The notes under the pieces were generated by a model. That model worked only from the letters and a program-made list of their open reading frames with translations. It ran no database searches and was not told the origin of the DNA. Position numbers and translations under genes: made by a program. From Spongilla lacustris (lineage: Eukaryota > Porifera > Demospongiae > Spongillida > Spongillidae), in assembly GCA_949361645.1 (NCBI GenBank), contig OX442427.1, positions 7,760,534 to 7,824,533 of the forward strand: DNA of 64,000 nucleotides, written 5' to 3'. Every line of letters begins with the position of its first letter. Positions within the stretch are counted from its first letter, which is position 1. Below, piece after piece: positions 10,659 to 33,783 of the stretch.

Positions 10659-11241
10659 GACCTAATTCAACGCCTAGCCATATAGCTCGACATAGCTGTC
10701 CTCGCTCTGCTCTCGGTCCCAGACCCAATTATATCTTCCACGTACTAAACTGCTTCTTCATACCTTCTTGCATCGTCTGCTCACATCCTCGCGGTGGGTA
10801 TGGAGACAAGTCTCACCCAGGACATTATTAACAGTGGAAACTATAACAGTTGTGTTTGTTTCTTTCAATATCAGGGTTATAACAAACATTGCATATAACA
10901 GATATAAGCAACAAAAATGTGGTCTGGAAAACATCACAATGTGGCAGGAAAGCCTAGTTTTTGATGGAGATGTCAAGTATAAATATCCAACAGACCTTTG
11001 ATATCAGGACGTTGGACTGTACAAACCAAGTGCTAAGATTTAAGCTAGCCAGGAAAAACTGCTTCGTTTTAAGTGGAGTGTTATCAATGCAGCGCCCCAT
11101 AGCAATGCTTCTGACATAATGAAACAATACAAAGGAGACATTTACAAAGACAAAAATAAATAGGGAAATATCCCCAGCCAGCTTGACAATGGTAGCCAGA
11201 TGTTGGATGATTTCATAGCTAGATGAATGATTGCTAGGCGG
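10659..11241. other. Intergenic: SLC25A38 5' flank and ANKFN1 3' flank
   Basis: I see no coding exon. The stretch holds the SLC25A38 promoter region and the ANKFN1 3' UTR. Bases 10707-10725 resemble one end of the small inverted-repeat element at 18250-18346 (tctcggtcccagaccc). Confidence 0.5.
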
Positions 11242-14200
11242 CTAAACGTTTGTAGCTTCCTCACTGTAACGCTGTTCATCAGATTTCCTCTTCACAAAGA
11301 GATGGAGCTTTGGTAATTGAGACTGAAGTTGCAGAGGGTTAAACTCATTCTCTAGTACAAACTCTCTGTGGTCCAGTCCAGTGGCAACAATGTAAAAGTC
11401 TGACAGGTCATCAGATGTGATTGGCTTTCCCGGAAGTCCCTTCTCTTTACGAGCCCTTTCCAGCTGTTGAACAACTAGTTTGATCACTTCAGCAGTTGTA
11501 GTCATCTGTGTGATGTAAAGCTGAAGGAGAGGGGAAGAGGTGAGAGGGGAAGGGAGAGAGGAAGGGGTAGAGGAGGGAAGGGAGAGAGGGAAAGGGGGAG
11601 GGAGAGAGAGGGAAAGGGGGAGAGGGGAAGGGAGAGAGGGAAAGGGAGAGAGGGGAAGGGAGAGAGGGGAAGGGAGAGAGGGTGGGAAAGAGGAGAGAGG
11701 GAAAGGGAGAGAGGGTGGGAAAGAGGAGAGAGGGGAAGGGAGAGAAGGGAAGGGAGAGGGGGAAGGGAGAGAGGGAAAGGGAGAGAGGGTGGGAAAGAGG
11801 AGAGAGGGGAAGGGAGAGAGGGGAAGGGAGAGAGGGGAAGGGAGAGAGGGGAAGGGAGAGAGGGGAAGGGAGAGAGGGGAAGGGAGAGGGGGAAGGGAGA
11901 GAGGGAAAGGGGGAGGGAGAGAGAGGGAAAGGGGGAGAAGAAGGGAGAGAGGGGAAGGGAGAGAGGGGAAGGGAGAGAGGGGAAGGACAATGTTACCCCT
12001 CTGATGGACAATGCTAACCCTATGGACACCAAAGCAGATGGCAAAGATGCATTCAAGTGATGCCCATGTTTTCATGTTTATTAATAGCATGTTTACGAAT
12101 AACATGCTATTAATAAATATTATCGCATCCTAAAATGGCAGTACCTAAACCATTTGGGCACTGCCACTGCTTCATTCCACACATACCTTGGCACTGTCGC
12201 TGTTTCATTCCACACATACCTTGACATTATCACTACACATACCTTGACATTGGTTCCTTTAATTAGTCCAGTTTCATAGGCTGGATAAACTCTAAGGTAT
12301 CCTGATGTGGCTCCCAGGGTTAGAACTATACAGAAGAGCAGCAGTCATATGCGTATCGGCAAGCAAACACAAGTCATAATATCTTCCTTAAGAACTACTT
12401 CCTGATTAGCCCCTCCCCTCTCAACTCCTTTAATACTACCCCCAAATCTCTCCCTCCCCACCTTCCTCCACTTCCCTATACTTTTGTTTCCTCCCCTTCC
12501 TTCCCTCCCCTTTCCTCTATCACCTCTTCTGATGGACCCATTCTGAGACTTCAGTGTGTCTCTCAACTGCTTGAGGGAGACCACTGCATTGCCTGATGAA
12601 TCACGTCCATTGTGGAGTGCATCCTCTATCCATCTCATACTCCTCCACGTCTGCTCTGTTCTCTGTATGCAAAGGACAAATGGCCCCTCACCACTGCATT
12701 CCAGCTCCACCCCTCACCACTGCATTCCAGCTCCACCCCTCACCACTGCATTCCAGCTCCACCCCTCACCACTGCATTCCAGCTCCACCCCTCACCACTG
12801 CATTCCAGCTCCACCCCAACATACCACTGACCACAGACCTCTATCCATCAGACCTCCCACACCCCTTCCTGTACCTCTTGAAAGTCTTGCAACTGTTGGT
12901 TCTGTTGCTTTGCTGCAGAAACCTCTTCTTTGGAGAAGGCCTAAAGAGGGGAGGGGAGGGGAGGGGAGGGGAGGGGAGGGGAGGGGAGGGGAGGGGAGGG
13001 GAGGGGAGGGGAGGGGAGGGGAGGGGAGGGGAGGGGAGGGGAGGGGAGGGGAGGGGAGGGGAGGGGAGGGGAGGGGAGGGGAGGGGAGGGGAGGGGAGGG
13101 AGGGGAGGGGAGGGAGGGGAGGGGAGGGGAGGGGAGGGGAGGGGAGGGGAGGGGAGGGGAGGGGAGGGGAGGGGAGGGGAGGGGAGGGGAGGGGAGGGGA
13201 GGGGAGGGGAGGGGAGGGGAGGGGAGGGGAGGGGAGGGGAGGGGAGGGGAGGGGAGGGGAGGGGAGGGGAGGGGAGGGGAGGGGAGGGGAGGGGAGGGGA
13301 GGGGAGGGGAGGGGAGGGGAGGGGAGGGGAGGGGAGGGGAGGGGAGGGGAGGGGAGGGGAGGGGAGGGGAGGGGAGGGGAGGGGAGGGGAGGGGAGGGGA
13401 GGGGAGGGGAGGGGAGGGGAGGGGAGGGGAGGGGAGGGGAGGGGAGGGGAGGGGAGGGGAGGGGAGGGGAGGGGAGGGGAGGGGAGGGGAGGGGAGGGAG
13501 GCGAGGCAATGTAATCAAGATTCACAAGCACACACACCATTTTCATATACACACCTCCCTTATTCTTTGCCTGTGAGGCAAGTAGCTCCAGGTCAAGACG
13601 TGATGAGACCATTGAGAACTTGCTCATAAAAGCTTGCTGGTATGTGTAGAGTTGCACTGTGGACAAGTGTTAATGGTACAGCTCACCACAGACAATCATA
13701 TGTTAACTTAGACCATCAATGGCCACCACTGGCCATCACTGACCATCACTAACCATCACTAACCATCACTAACCATGAGTGACCATCACTGACCATCACT
13801 AACCATGAGTGACCACCATAGACCATGATTGACCACCATAGACCACCAAATACCATCACAGATCATCATTAACCATCCCAGACCACCACACTGTGTGCCT
13901 ACGTTATAAGACCATCACTACCCCTTCCATTGGCTACTTGTGTCTCATAAGGTTGCTTTAGCAATTGCTTGTAGCAATGTAATGTTGTAATAATGATGTA
14001 ATGATGTCATGGATATGGAGCCAAGTATTCCATATTAGGAGTGTATGCAGAGTATTTAATATTTTCCACAACATATTACTTACTGATTTCGAAGGAGGTG
14101 ATGGGAAGAGCAGTGAAGTCAGCATGGCCCTCAAACTGATCGGTGCTTCCAGGAGGTGTGCACACCTGGTCATGGGGGGGCATCAGCAGCAGCAAGCTGA

Positions 14201-14763
14201 CATCCTCGTTCAGCTCAATAACTTCCTTGCAGTATATTCCATGCTTCTCCACATCCTGTCAGGAAATATGGTTATTAATCATGGATTGGATTTGGTTATT
14301 ACTTTTGACATTGTGGTTATTACAAACATAGCAACAGGAAGTTAGTGTTGATATTATGTTGTGGGATCTGGTTATTAACAGGGTGATGACATCACAAGGG
14401 AGTTTATTCCTCTCTTTATTCCAAATCAAACATTCCTATACCTCTTTTGCAATGCCAAGGTTCTGCAGAAACGTTTCAGCAGAAGTGAGAAGAATCTTCT
14501 GCAAGGACTGGTGTACAGAGCTGCCAGTGGATGAGGGAATGATCAGGTCCCCACTGTTCAGCTGGGTCAGCCACTTCCACTCCTCCCTACATAGCAGGGA
14601 CACATCACATGACTAGCAGACATGTTAGTTATTTCCTCACATAGAGATGTTTGGGTTGTCCCTCAGCTTAATGTGGGGTAGAACATTTGGGTGCTCACGA
14701 GAACAAATGACCTTCATTGAGCCAACGTAGCTGCGGGCCTTCATGTAGCCAAGGTACAGGCCT
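11242..14763 (-). CDS. ANKFN1: ANKFN1 / wide-awake homologue, C-terminal part with Ras-association domain
   Basis: ANKFN1 (Drosophila wide awake, mouse nmf9) is an ankyrin, fibronectin-III and Ras-association protein acting in neurons and sleep control in animals that have them. Exons, 5' to 3': 14641-14763, 14442-14586, 14084-14255, 13553-13656, 12875-12940, 12524-12662, 12243-12325, 11242-11505; every junction is in phase and the last ends in a stop. Conserved landmarks: [63 protein letters not shown] and [11 protein letters not shown], then a C-terminal Ras-association fold from [14 protein letters not shown] to LHLFVKRKS. The ankyrin and FN3 exons should lie upstream (above 14763), where a minisatellite and a 200-bp gap sit. 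None is visible up to 20 kb, so they are in the gap, very distant or lost. Confidence 0.85.
11525..11985. repeat. Purine-rich (GGGAGAGAGGGGAA)n minisatellite
   Basis: On the ANKFN1 sense strand this is a 460-bp pyrimidine tract ending about 20 bases before the 3' splice site of the last exon (11505). Confidence 0.93.
12180..12252. repeat. Short repeats carrying a copied splice donor
   Basis: The exon end plus donor (sense caaggtatgtg) at 12243 is followed by two further copies of the same junction at about 12220 and 12190, each within a ~30-bp duplicated unit. Confidence 0.7.
12693..12822. repeat. 26-bp tandem repeat (5 copies)
   Basis: The unit is ccactgcattccagctccac plus ccctca, in an ANKFN1 intron. 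Confidence 0.93.
12949..13500. repeat. (GGGGA)n pentanucleotide array, ~110 units
   Basis: An almost pure repeat with three phase slips near 13100. On the ANKFN1 sense strand it is (CCCCT)n and ends eight bases before the 3' splice site at 12940. Long open frames in both strands here are repeat artefacts. Confidence 0.97.
13706..13885. repeat. Degenerate (accatcact)n repeat
   Basis: Imperfect 10- and 20-bp repeats of accatcact, accatgagtg and gaccaccata in an ANKFN1 intron. Confidence 0.8.
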
Positions 14764-14779
14764 CTGTAGAGAAAATGAC

Positions 14780-15169
14780 ATGGGTATGACATAACATGGG
14801 TCATAGCTGACATAAGCTGACATAACATGGGTCATAGCTGACATAACATGGGTTATAGCTGACATAACATAGGTCACAGCTGACATAACATGGGTCATAG
14901 CTGACATAACATGGGTTATAGCTGACATAACATAGGTCATAGCTGACATAACATGGGTCATAGCTGACATAAATAGGTCATAGCTGACATAACATGGGTC
15001 ATAGTTGACCTTACATGGGTCATAGCTGACATAACATAGGTCATAGCTGACATAACATGGGTTATAGCTGACATAACATGGGTTATAGCTGTCATAACAT
15101 AGGTCATAGCTGACATAACAGGTCATAGCTGACCTTACATGGGTCATAGCTGACATAACATGGGTCATA
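14780..15169. repeat. ~22-bp tandem repeat running into an assembly gap
   Basis: Units of catgggtcatagctgacata with variants. It begins just upstream, in the sense direction, of the ANKFN1 exon at 14763 and stops at the Ns, so its true length is unknown. Confidence 0.9.
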
Positions 15170-15369
15170 NNNNNNNNNNNNNNNNNNNNNNNNNNNNNNN
15201 NNNNNNNNNNNNNNNNNNNNNNNNNNNNNNNNNNNNNNNNNNNNNNNNNNNNNNNNNNNNNNNNNNNNNNNNNNNNNNNNNNNNNNNNNNNNNNNNNNNN
15301 NNNNNNNNNNNNNNNNNNNNNNNNNNNNNNNNNNNNNNNNNNNNNNNNNNNNNNNNNNNNNNNNNNNNN
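15170..15369. other. Assembly gap, exactly 200 N
   Basis: Two hundred consecutive Ns. The round number suggests a placeholder length. The minisatellite on the left is not resumed on the right, so its end is missing. Confidence 0.98.
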
Positions 15370-15468
15370 CCTTCACCCCTCCTCTACCTCACCTTCACCC
15401 CTCCCTCTACCTCCCTTCGCCCATTAGCTTGTTCTCATTGTTGCTGGAAATGGATCCTTACTATATGC

Positions 15469-15513
<45 letters not shown>

Positions 15514-15821
15514 GGTGTCATGCCTGATAGGACAGGAAGCATGTGTTAAGGGTAGTGGACAGGAGGGCATGGAGCATGGAGGCAGGAGGCAGGTGTTAAT
15601 GAGAGCCAGAGCAGGTGTTAGTGGTGTGTGGAGGAGGCAGGTGTGAATTAGAACCAGAGCAGGTGTTAGTGGTATCATTTGTATGGGGAGGAGGCATATG
15701 TTAATGGTGTGGATATCAGACATCATTTCATGTGTAGGAGAGCATTCATCACGTGGAAGGGGGAGGGGTGACTTGGTATAAATGTATATTAGTATACAAA
15801 GTTATGTTACAAAGTTACAAT

Positions 15822-16036
15822 TAAGCACACCACTACATGTACTGCTGCCACATGCCTGCCCAACAAGCACACCACTACATGTACTGCTGCTACATGCCTG
15901 CCCAACAAGCACACCACTACATGTACTGCTGCCACATGCCTGCCCAACAAGCACACCACTACATGTACTGCTGCCACATGCCTGCCCAACAAGCACACCA
16001 CTACATGTACTGCTGCTACATGCCTGCCCAAACAAG
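15822..16036. repeat. 42-bp tandem repeat (5 copies)
   Basis: Near-identical units starting aagcacaccactacatgtac. Confidence 0.94.
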
Positions 16037-17067
16037 CACAGGGGGCTTTAGATTTCAATTTTAATTCAAGGTTCATTTTTTTTTAAAGCAAGAAAAAGCT
16101 GGCTTGCTGGCCAGATCATCCATTCAGGCATTGCATGTACATGTACTGTTTTCATGGGCTGTCTTGTGGTCATTAGGTGTTTATGTAAACCATCACAAGG
16201 TTTGTGGGTACATATAGATACACCTGTACATGTATGGACCATCTGTTAAAACATTTGATCTGAGTGAACTGTCTATGTCAATCTTTCATCTCCAGATGCT
16301 CTCCTATGCATAGGACACAAGTTAAAATTAAAACCCGTATGAACAGAGAACAAACCAAAAACTCATTGTACTGTAGAAGTGGTTAGCGATTCAGAAAATA
16401 CTTCCTTGCAATTCTTCAAAGACTGTTAAATATAGTCAATACTGCATTGCCAAAAGATGTGTTTTCAGTAAATCACGAAGCAACTTCAAGTACTAACAAT
16501 TTTAAAAGAAGGGGATAGTAGGACAGGTCTTTGGCACTAAGTTGTAGATTTGGAATTTGCTAGCGCCACAAGCATATGAATGATACGTATTTGTCAGTCG
16601 CATCTTTCTGGAAAAACCAAGCGAATGGACAAAATATCGAAACTGTACAGAAAAAAAAAATCGCTTAGAGTTAGAACACTGCCATAGAATGTATAGAGTA
16701 GCCCACATTCATCATGCTTCAAATATATAATTATATAATATAATTTATATATAATAACATTATTATGCATAATATTATATATATATATATACTGTCGTAC
16801 TATTTTCTGTGACAGTTCCTGCATCGTGTAACCAAGGGTGTGATTAAAAAATTAGATTGACAATTGGTAAATTTAGCATAATAGACACACCAATAGAGAA
16901 TGGGTGCCAAAAACCTGCATTTCTAATTATAATGAATTTTCAAATATTGATCCTATGCGTAGGAATTGGCCCTGGAGATTAAAGGTTAAACATTTGATCT
17001 GACTGCTTGTCTTGCTCTGACATAACACTTCAAGTTATAGAATAAGGATTGCCCCACTTGTACACCA

Positions 17068-17185
17068 GGGAGGTGGCCATGTGTAGGAGGTGGGCATGTG
17101 TAGGAGGTGGCCATGTGTAGGAGGTGGCCATGTGTAGGAGGTGGCCATGTGTAGGAGATGGCCATGTGTAAGAGGTGGTCATGTA
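17068..17185. repeat. ~18-bp tandem repeat (7 copies)
   Basis: Unit ggtggccatgtgtaggag. A different 21-bp array follows it closely. Confidence 0.9.
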
Positions 17186-17197
17186 TACACCAGGAAT

Positions 17198-17386
17198 GGG
17201 GCATCATGTGATGGGGGCATCATGTGGTGGGGTGGGGGCATCATGTGATGTGGTGGGGGCATCATGTGATGTGGTGGGGGCATCATGTGATGTGGTGGGG
17301 GCATCATGTGATGTGGTGGGGGCATCATGTGATGTGGTGGGGGCATCATGTGATGTGGTGGGGCATCATGTGGTGGGGCATCAGTG
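17198..17386. repeat. 21-bp tandem repeat (~8 copies)
   Basis: Unit gggggcatcatgtgatgtgg plus t. Histidine- and proline-rich open frames over it are artefacts. Confidence 0.92.
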
Positions 17387-18249
17387 TCTGTACATGTATG
17401 ACACAAACATTGAACATACAGGCCGTACAAGTTGAACTGTATCTGTTAGTAGCTTAGACAGGGTAGGAGAGCATTGTTTACTACCTCTGATATGATTGTA
17501 GGCGGAAGAGTGGGTTATTTTATGTGTGATTCACAAACTCAAATTGTATGCAAGGCTCTGTTTCCTTTGTGGTTAAGACTTGCACATGATCATCAGCTTC
17601 GTTGTTTAGTTGTAAATAAGCAATGGTAAGGAGAGCTTTGTAGTCAGAGCCCTAAAGATTATAAGTCTAAAGATGGTAGGTAAGTGAAGCCCAAATGTAC
17701 ACATGTAGGATGCCCTGTTTCTCCAGAAACTTGTGTACGGCTGCAGAGAGCCTTTTTAATACAACATGTGCATGAAAATAACCAAGTCGCAAAAGTACTA
17801 TATCCTAACCCTAAGTACTATATATCTCTCTTGTAAACGTGGACACTTACAGCAGTATTCAGAACTAGTGGTGGCAGGGGTACGACACATATGTAGGATC
17901 ATAAGCATGCTCATTTCTCTAGCTCTAGTAATTAAATAAATAATCATTATTGCAAATTATTTTAATCTCATCAATTTTATATGCAACCTCTGTTCCTGCT
18001 TCTTTTTGCATCCTCACACCATATTGAACTTCATGTACTATTTTTAATCTTCTCTCAGTGGCGTTTGCAACCACGTTTCCGCATTGCCAGGAAACCCCCT
18101 TCAAATTTTGTATTTTAGATAATATTATGGAAACCATATAGCAGAAAACTGTTGTCAAATTGACGAACTTAGTAGAAGCCTATCCAGAGAGGGTGCTTCA
18201 CCAAAGTTGCTACCATTAGTAACAATTATTATGAAAACATAAAATAACA

Positions 18250-18346
18250 TAGTCTCGGCCCCAGACCCGTTTGAAGCAGTGGATGGATTACATCACCGCT
18301 ATGCGTCATCCACAGCTGTGGGAATCAGGGTCTGGGACTGAGACTA
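18250..18346. mobile_element. 97-bp MITE-like inverted-repeat element
   Basis: The left end tagtctcggccccagaccc matches the reverse complement of the right end gggtctgggactgagacta at 16 of 19 positions. The centre is unrelated. It is too short to code. A related end occurs at 10707-10725. Confidence 0.65.
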
Positions 18347-18682
18347 AAAATAACACACGCCGTATACAGCATTCCTACCCCTCCCCCCCCCCCCACTGTA
18401 GCACATTATATAAACCTCCCCTCCCAAATCCTGGATATGCCACTGTCTCTAGCTGCAAACATACTTCAATGTATGTACTGATCTTCACAGTTAACTTATC
18501 CATTGGGGGGGGAGGGGGATTTTAAAGTTGTTGGGTGGGGGTCAAAATGTGTGACATACTTTATGTACTGGCCTAGCCATAATCCTCCAACAATAATTGA
18601 TACATAAGTTATTACATAATGACTGCTCCCATCTATTGCTGCTACCCACCCATACCAATGGGCATCATTTGGTGCTACATAT

Positions 18683-18885
18683 ACATCACATGACTGCACA
18701 TGTATACATCACATGACTGCACACATATACATCACATGACTGCACATATACATCACATGACTGCACACATATACATCACATGACTGCACACATATACACC
18801 ACATGACTGCACACATATACACCACATGACTGCACACATATACACCACATGTCTGCACATATACATCACATGACTGCACATACTG
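18683..18885. repeat. ~23-bp tandem repeat (~9 copies)
   Basis: Units of catcacatgactgcacacat plus ata, with variants. Confidence 0.9.
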
Positions 18886-20152
18886 CACATATAGCCTCCT
18901 ACTCCTATATAAAGGGGACGTTCTAGCTAAAGCTATATTTAGAGAAGTTGAGCTCACATAAACCCTGTGCAAAATTCCTTTGATTGAAAAAAAATCCACA
19001 AAACGAATCCTTTAGTAATTGTTATTATTTTTATTTTTATTTTTGGGGTAAAAAGTGGCCGGGCTAACGCTCGACTTGCCCGGCCATTTGCGCCGGGTCT
19101 GACTACCAACTTTCTCAGAGAGAATGTCTTGTAACAATTATGAGAATCCTAGTCAGTGGCACGCTTTAAGACTGGTGCATGGTATAGCTATATAGGGTTC
19201 ACAACTGCTTGAACAGAAGCTCATTTCTCTGCCCTCTTTGCCTAAAATACTTTCTGCTTTACTGATCATTTCAACAGATGTCTTGCACCCAGTGTGTACG
19301 TTACCTTGTCAGTTTTATACGGCACTATATCATGATTGGACTACTGATATAACATATGCAAACCTTCCTGATCTGGTGATTGAATTGGTCTATGTGTCTG
19401 TATATTACCTAACTTCTCAAACCATGACTTTGCTCTGAGCTGCTCCAAAAAATGAACTGACCTTAATTGCACTTGAATTTAGGGTACGAAGTTAAGAAGG
19501 AAACTAAAATACAGGTTTTTATTTTTTATTTTGAGTAGAGTAACCACTTATTCTTATTTCCATTCCAAATGTAGCTGGCTAACACATACTACAAGTGCGT
19601 AAATCTTATTTGCACTAGAAGGGGAACATGATTAGTGCAACTACAGAGTTCTGGAAGTGCTGTGTGTTCATAGATGAAAGTCCTTAAGTATGGGAACATA
19701 CGTAGGGGCTTTATAATCTGTGTGTACAGTAGCAAAGTTTCAGTGGCTGTACATGTAACCTAAAAGCTGTACATTTTGCTCTTATTTAATTTAGGGATGA
19801 TTGGGCCAATCCTGTTCTTTCGAATGTCATCGCACAAACATCATAGCATTCAGTATTGAAAGGCATTTATTGTTTCCAGGGTTACTGATCAGTTAGCAAG
19901 TAAGCACTAGTGCGCCAGATGACTGTTGACTTTTGAAAAGGAGGATGATCTATATTTGTACTTGGGAAAGTGGGTGGGGATGTTACACACAACACCCCCT
20001 GTCTGGATAAAAAATGTGGGAATGGGTGTGGGTACGAGACCAGGAAGATGAATTCGCTTCCCTTACCTAATTGGGCACGAGGCACAAAAATAACACTACT
20101 CGACCGCGGAACCTTGGACTTATAGTAGACTCGTCCAAAAGCGTGGAAGAAA

Positions 20153-20533
20153 ATGGAATCGACCGATAATGATGTGTCGACAAGACTACTGCAGTTCGGC
20201 CGTTCCAACCCGGTTCAGTTTGTGGCTGTCGCCGCGTTCGCCGTCATGGCTGGCATACCCGTTGCAATCTTCCTAGCTTACGCCATTGGAACACTCATTG
20301 CAAGCCTCGTCGGGGCGTTGGTTCTGGAGGTCGTCTTGCTGTTTGGAGGAGTAGTGGTGCTGGGAATCGCGTTATTCGTCGTCGTCTCTCTCACAGCTTG
20401 CACCACCGCCATCTTTGCAAGTCTTTACTATGCTTATAGAGCAACCGTGTACGCCGTGGACAAAAGGAAGCGGGTGACGAGCGTGCAGCTGCCCTCCTCT
20501 GAGAGTGCAGAGACAGACCCAAAGAACAAGTAA
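20153..20533 (+). CDS. LDAF1: Promethin/LDAF1-like lipid-droplet assembly factor
   Basis: A single-exon frame of 126 residues. LDAF1 (promethin, TMEM159) partners seipin at the ER to start lipid droplets. The central 75 residues (about 22-95) are almost wholly hydrophobic and pattern like promethin: FAVMAGIPVAIFLAY matches the VMSAVPVGFF region, and VGALVLEVVLLFGG matches the LLGVIILEGL region, with short loops suggesting membrane hairpins. The N-terminus is polar and the C-terminus carries a basic KRKR patch followed by an acidic and serine-rich tail. An in-frame ATG at 20153 precedes the conserved region directly. An ATTAAA at 20581-20586 may end the transcript. Assignment rests on fold-like pattern and short motifs, so the family is likely and orthology less sure. 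Confidence 0.72.
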   Translation: MESTDNDVSTRLLQFGRSNPVQFVAVAAFAVMAGIPVAIFLAYAIGTLIASLVGALVLEVVLLFGGVVVLGIALFVVVSLTACTTAIFASLYYAYRATVYAVDKRKRVTSVQLPSSESAETDPKNK

Positions 20534-20580
20534 GTGGACAGCCCCAAGTCCGCCACATTGCCAGAACTCATTTTTGCAGC

Positions 20581-20586
20581 ATTAAA
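20581..20586 (+). terminator. Candidate poly(A) signal ATTAAA for the LDAF1-like gene
   Basis: The hexamer lies 48 bp past the stop codon on the plus strand. Confidence 0.4.
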
Positions 20587-20815
20587 ATCAAATCACTGGA
20601 TGCTGAACGCCATTTTAAGTATTATTATTTGTCCGTAGGCCTATTGAACTGCTACTGCCAGAGCATGCTTCTCACCCCGATTTTGAAACCACTAGCGATT
20701 TTTTTTGGACTGCGACCGTAACTTTGTTTCTTCTGACCTCTATTGTCATCATGTGTGTGTTTGTAGTGATAGCAGGTTACCTCGTAATCGAGTTAACGTG
20801 AAACCCTGTGTGTTG

Positions 20816-20912
20816 TTTCATTTGTGTCATTGTTTGTTTATACGTACAATTAATTTTACCACTTTCATTTGTGTCATTGTTTGTTTATACGTACAATTAA
20901 TTTTACCACTAC
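20816..20912. repeat. Perfect 47-bp direct duplication
   Basis: Two adjacent copies of a segment beginning tttcatttgtgtcattgttt lie between the convergent LDAF1-like and UTP6 3' ends. Confidence 0.9.
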
Positions 20913-20995
20913 ACCGGGGAACCACCGGTTGCGACGCATGCTCTTATGAACACGGGCTGTACAGATGGAGTGCACATATCAACCTGTATCTGCCC

Positions 20996-33622
<12,627 letters not shown>

Positions 33623-33783
33623 TATTTAATTTCCACGTGGGAAGGATATAGTCGATATTCCGCGATGGAAGTCGCATAATTTGAACAAAACATTATTAAA
33701 TTAACTTGAAATCAGTGAGACATATATTACCACTAGGGCTTGTTTCCGTTTGGCGTCGATTCCACCTTTAGTATAGCTAGCTC
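33623..33783. promoter_or_regulatory. Bidirectional promoter, UTP6 / SLC25A10
   Basis: 161 bp separate the two start codons on opposite strands. No TATA box is obvious. Inferred from gene geometry. Confidence 0.6.

Larger units (their letters stand above)
15370..20152. other. Gene-poor region
   Basis: I see no exon with protein-like conservation on either strand. The region holds several minisatellites, a 41-base G run (15472-15512), an AT-rich palindromic patch (about 16735-16795), a small inverted-repeat element (18250-18346) and a hairpin near 19052-19085 (ggccgggc and gcccggcc). Missing 5' exons of the ANKFN1 homologue would be expected here but were not found. Confidence 0.55.

Noticed and set aside
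12556..13666. Long Gly/Glu/Arg and Pro/Leu/Ser frames
   Set aside because: They are translations of (GGGGA)n and of a 26-bp repeat; the real exons here belong to the ANKFN1 homologue on the minus strand.
17925..18158. 77-codon minus-strand frame of mixed composition
   Set aside because: No domain, splice context or start support is visible; it may be an old relic, but I cannot support a gene.
19048..19090. GC-rich hairpin (gtggccgggc / gcccggccat) considered as a tRNA or terminator
   Set aside because: No cloverleaf arms, no anticodon stem or T-loop consensus, and intrinsic terminators are not expected in this genome.
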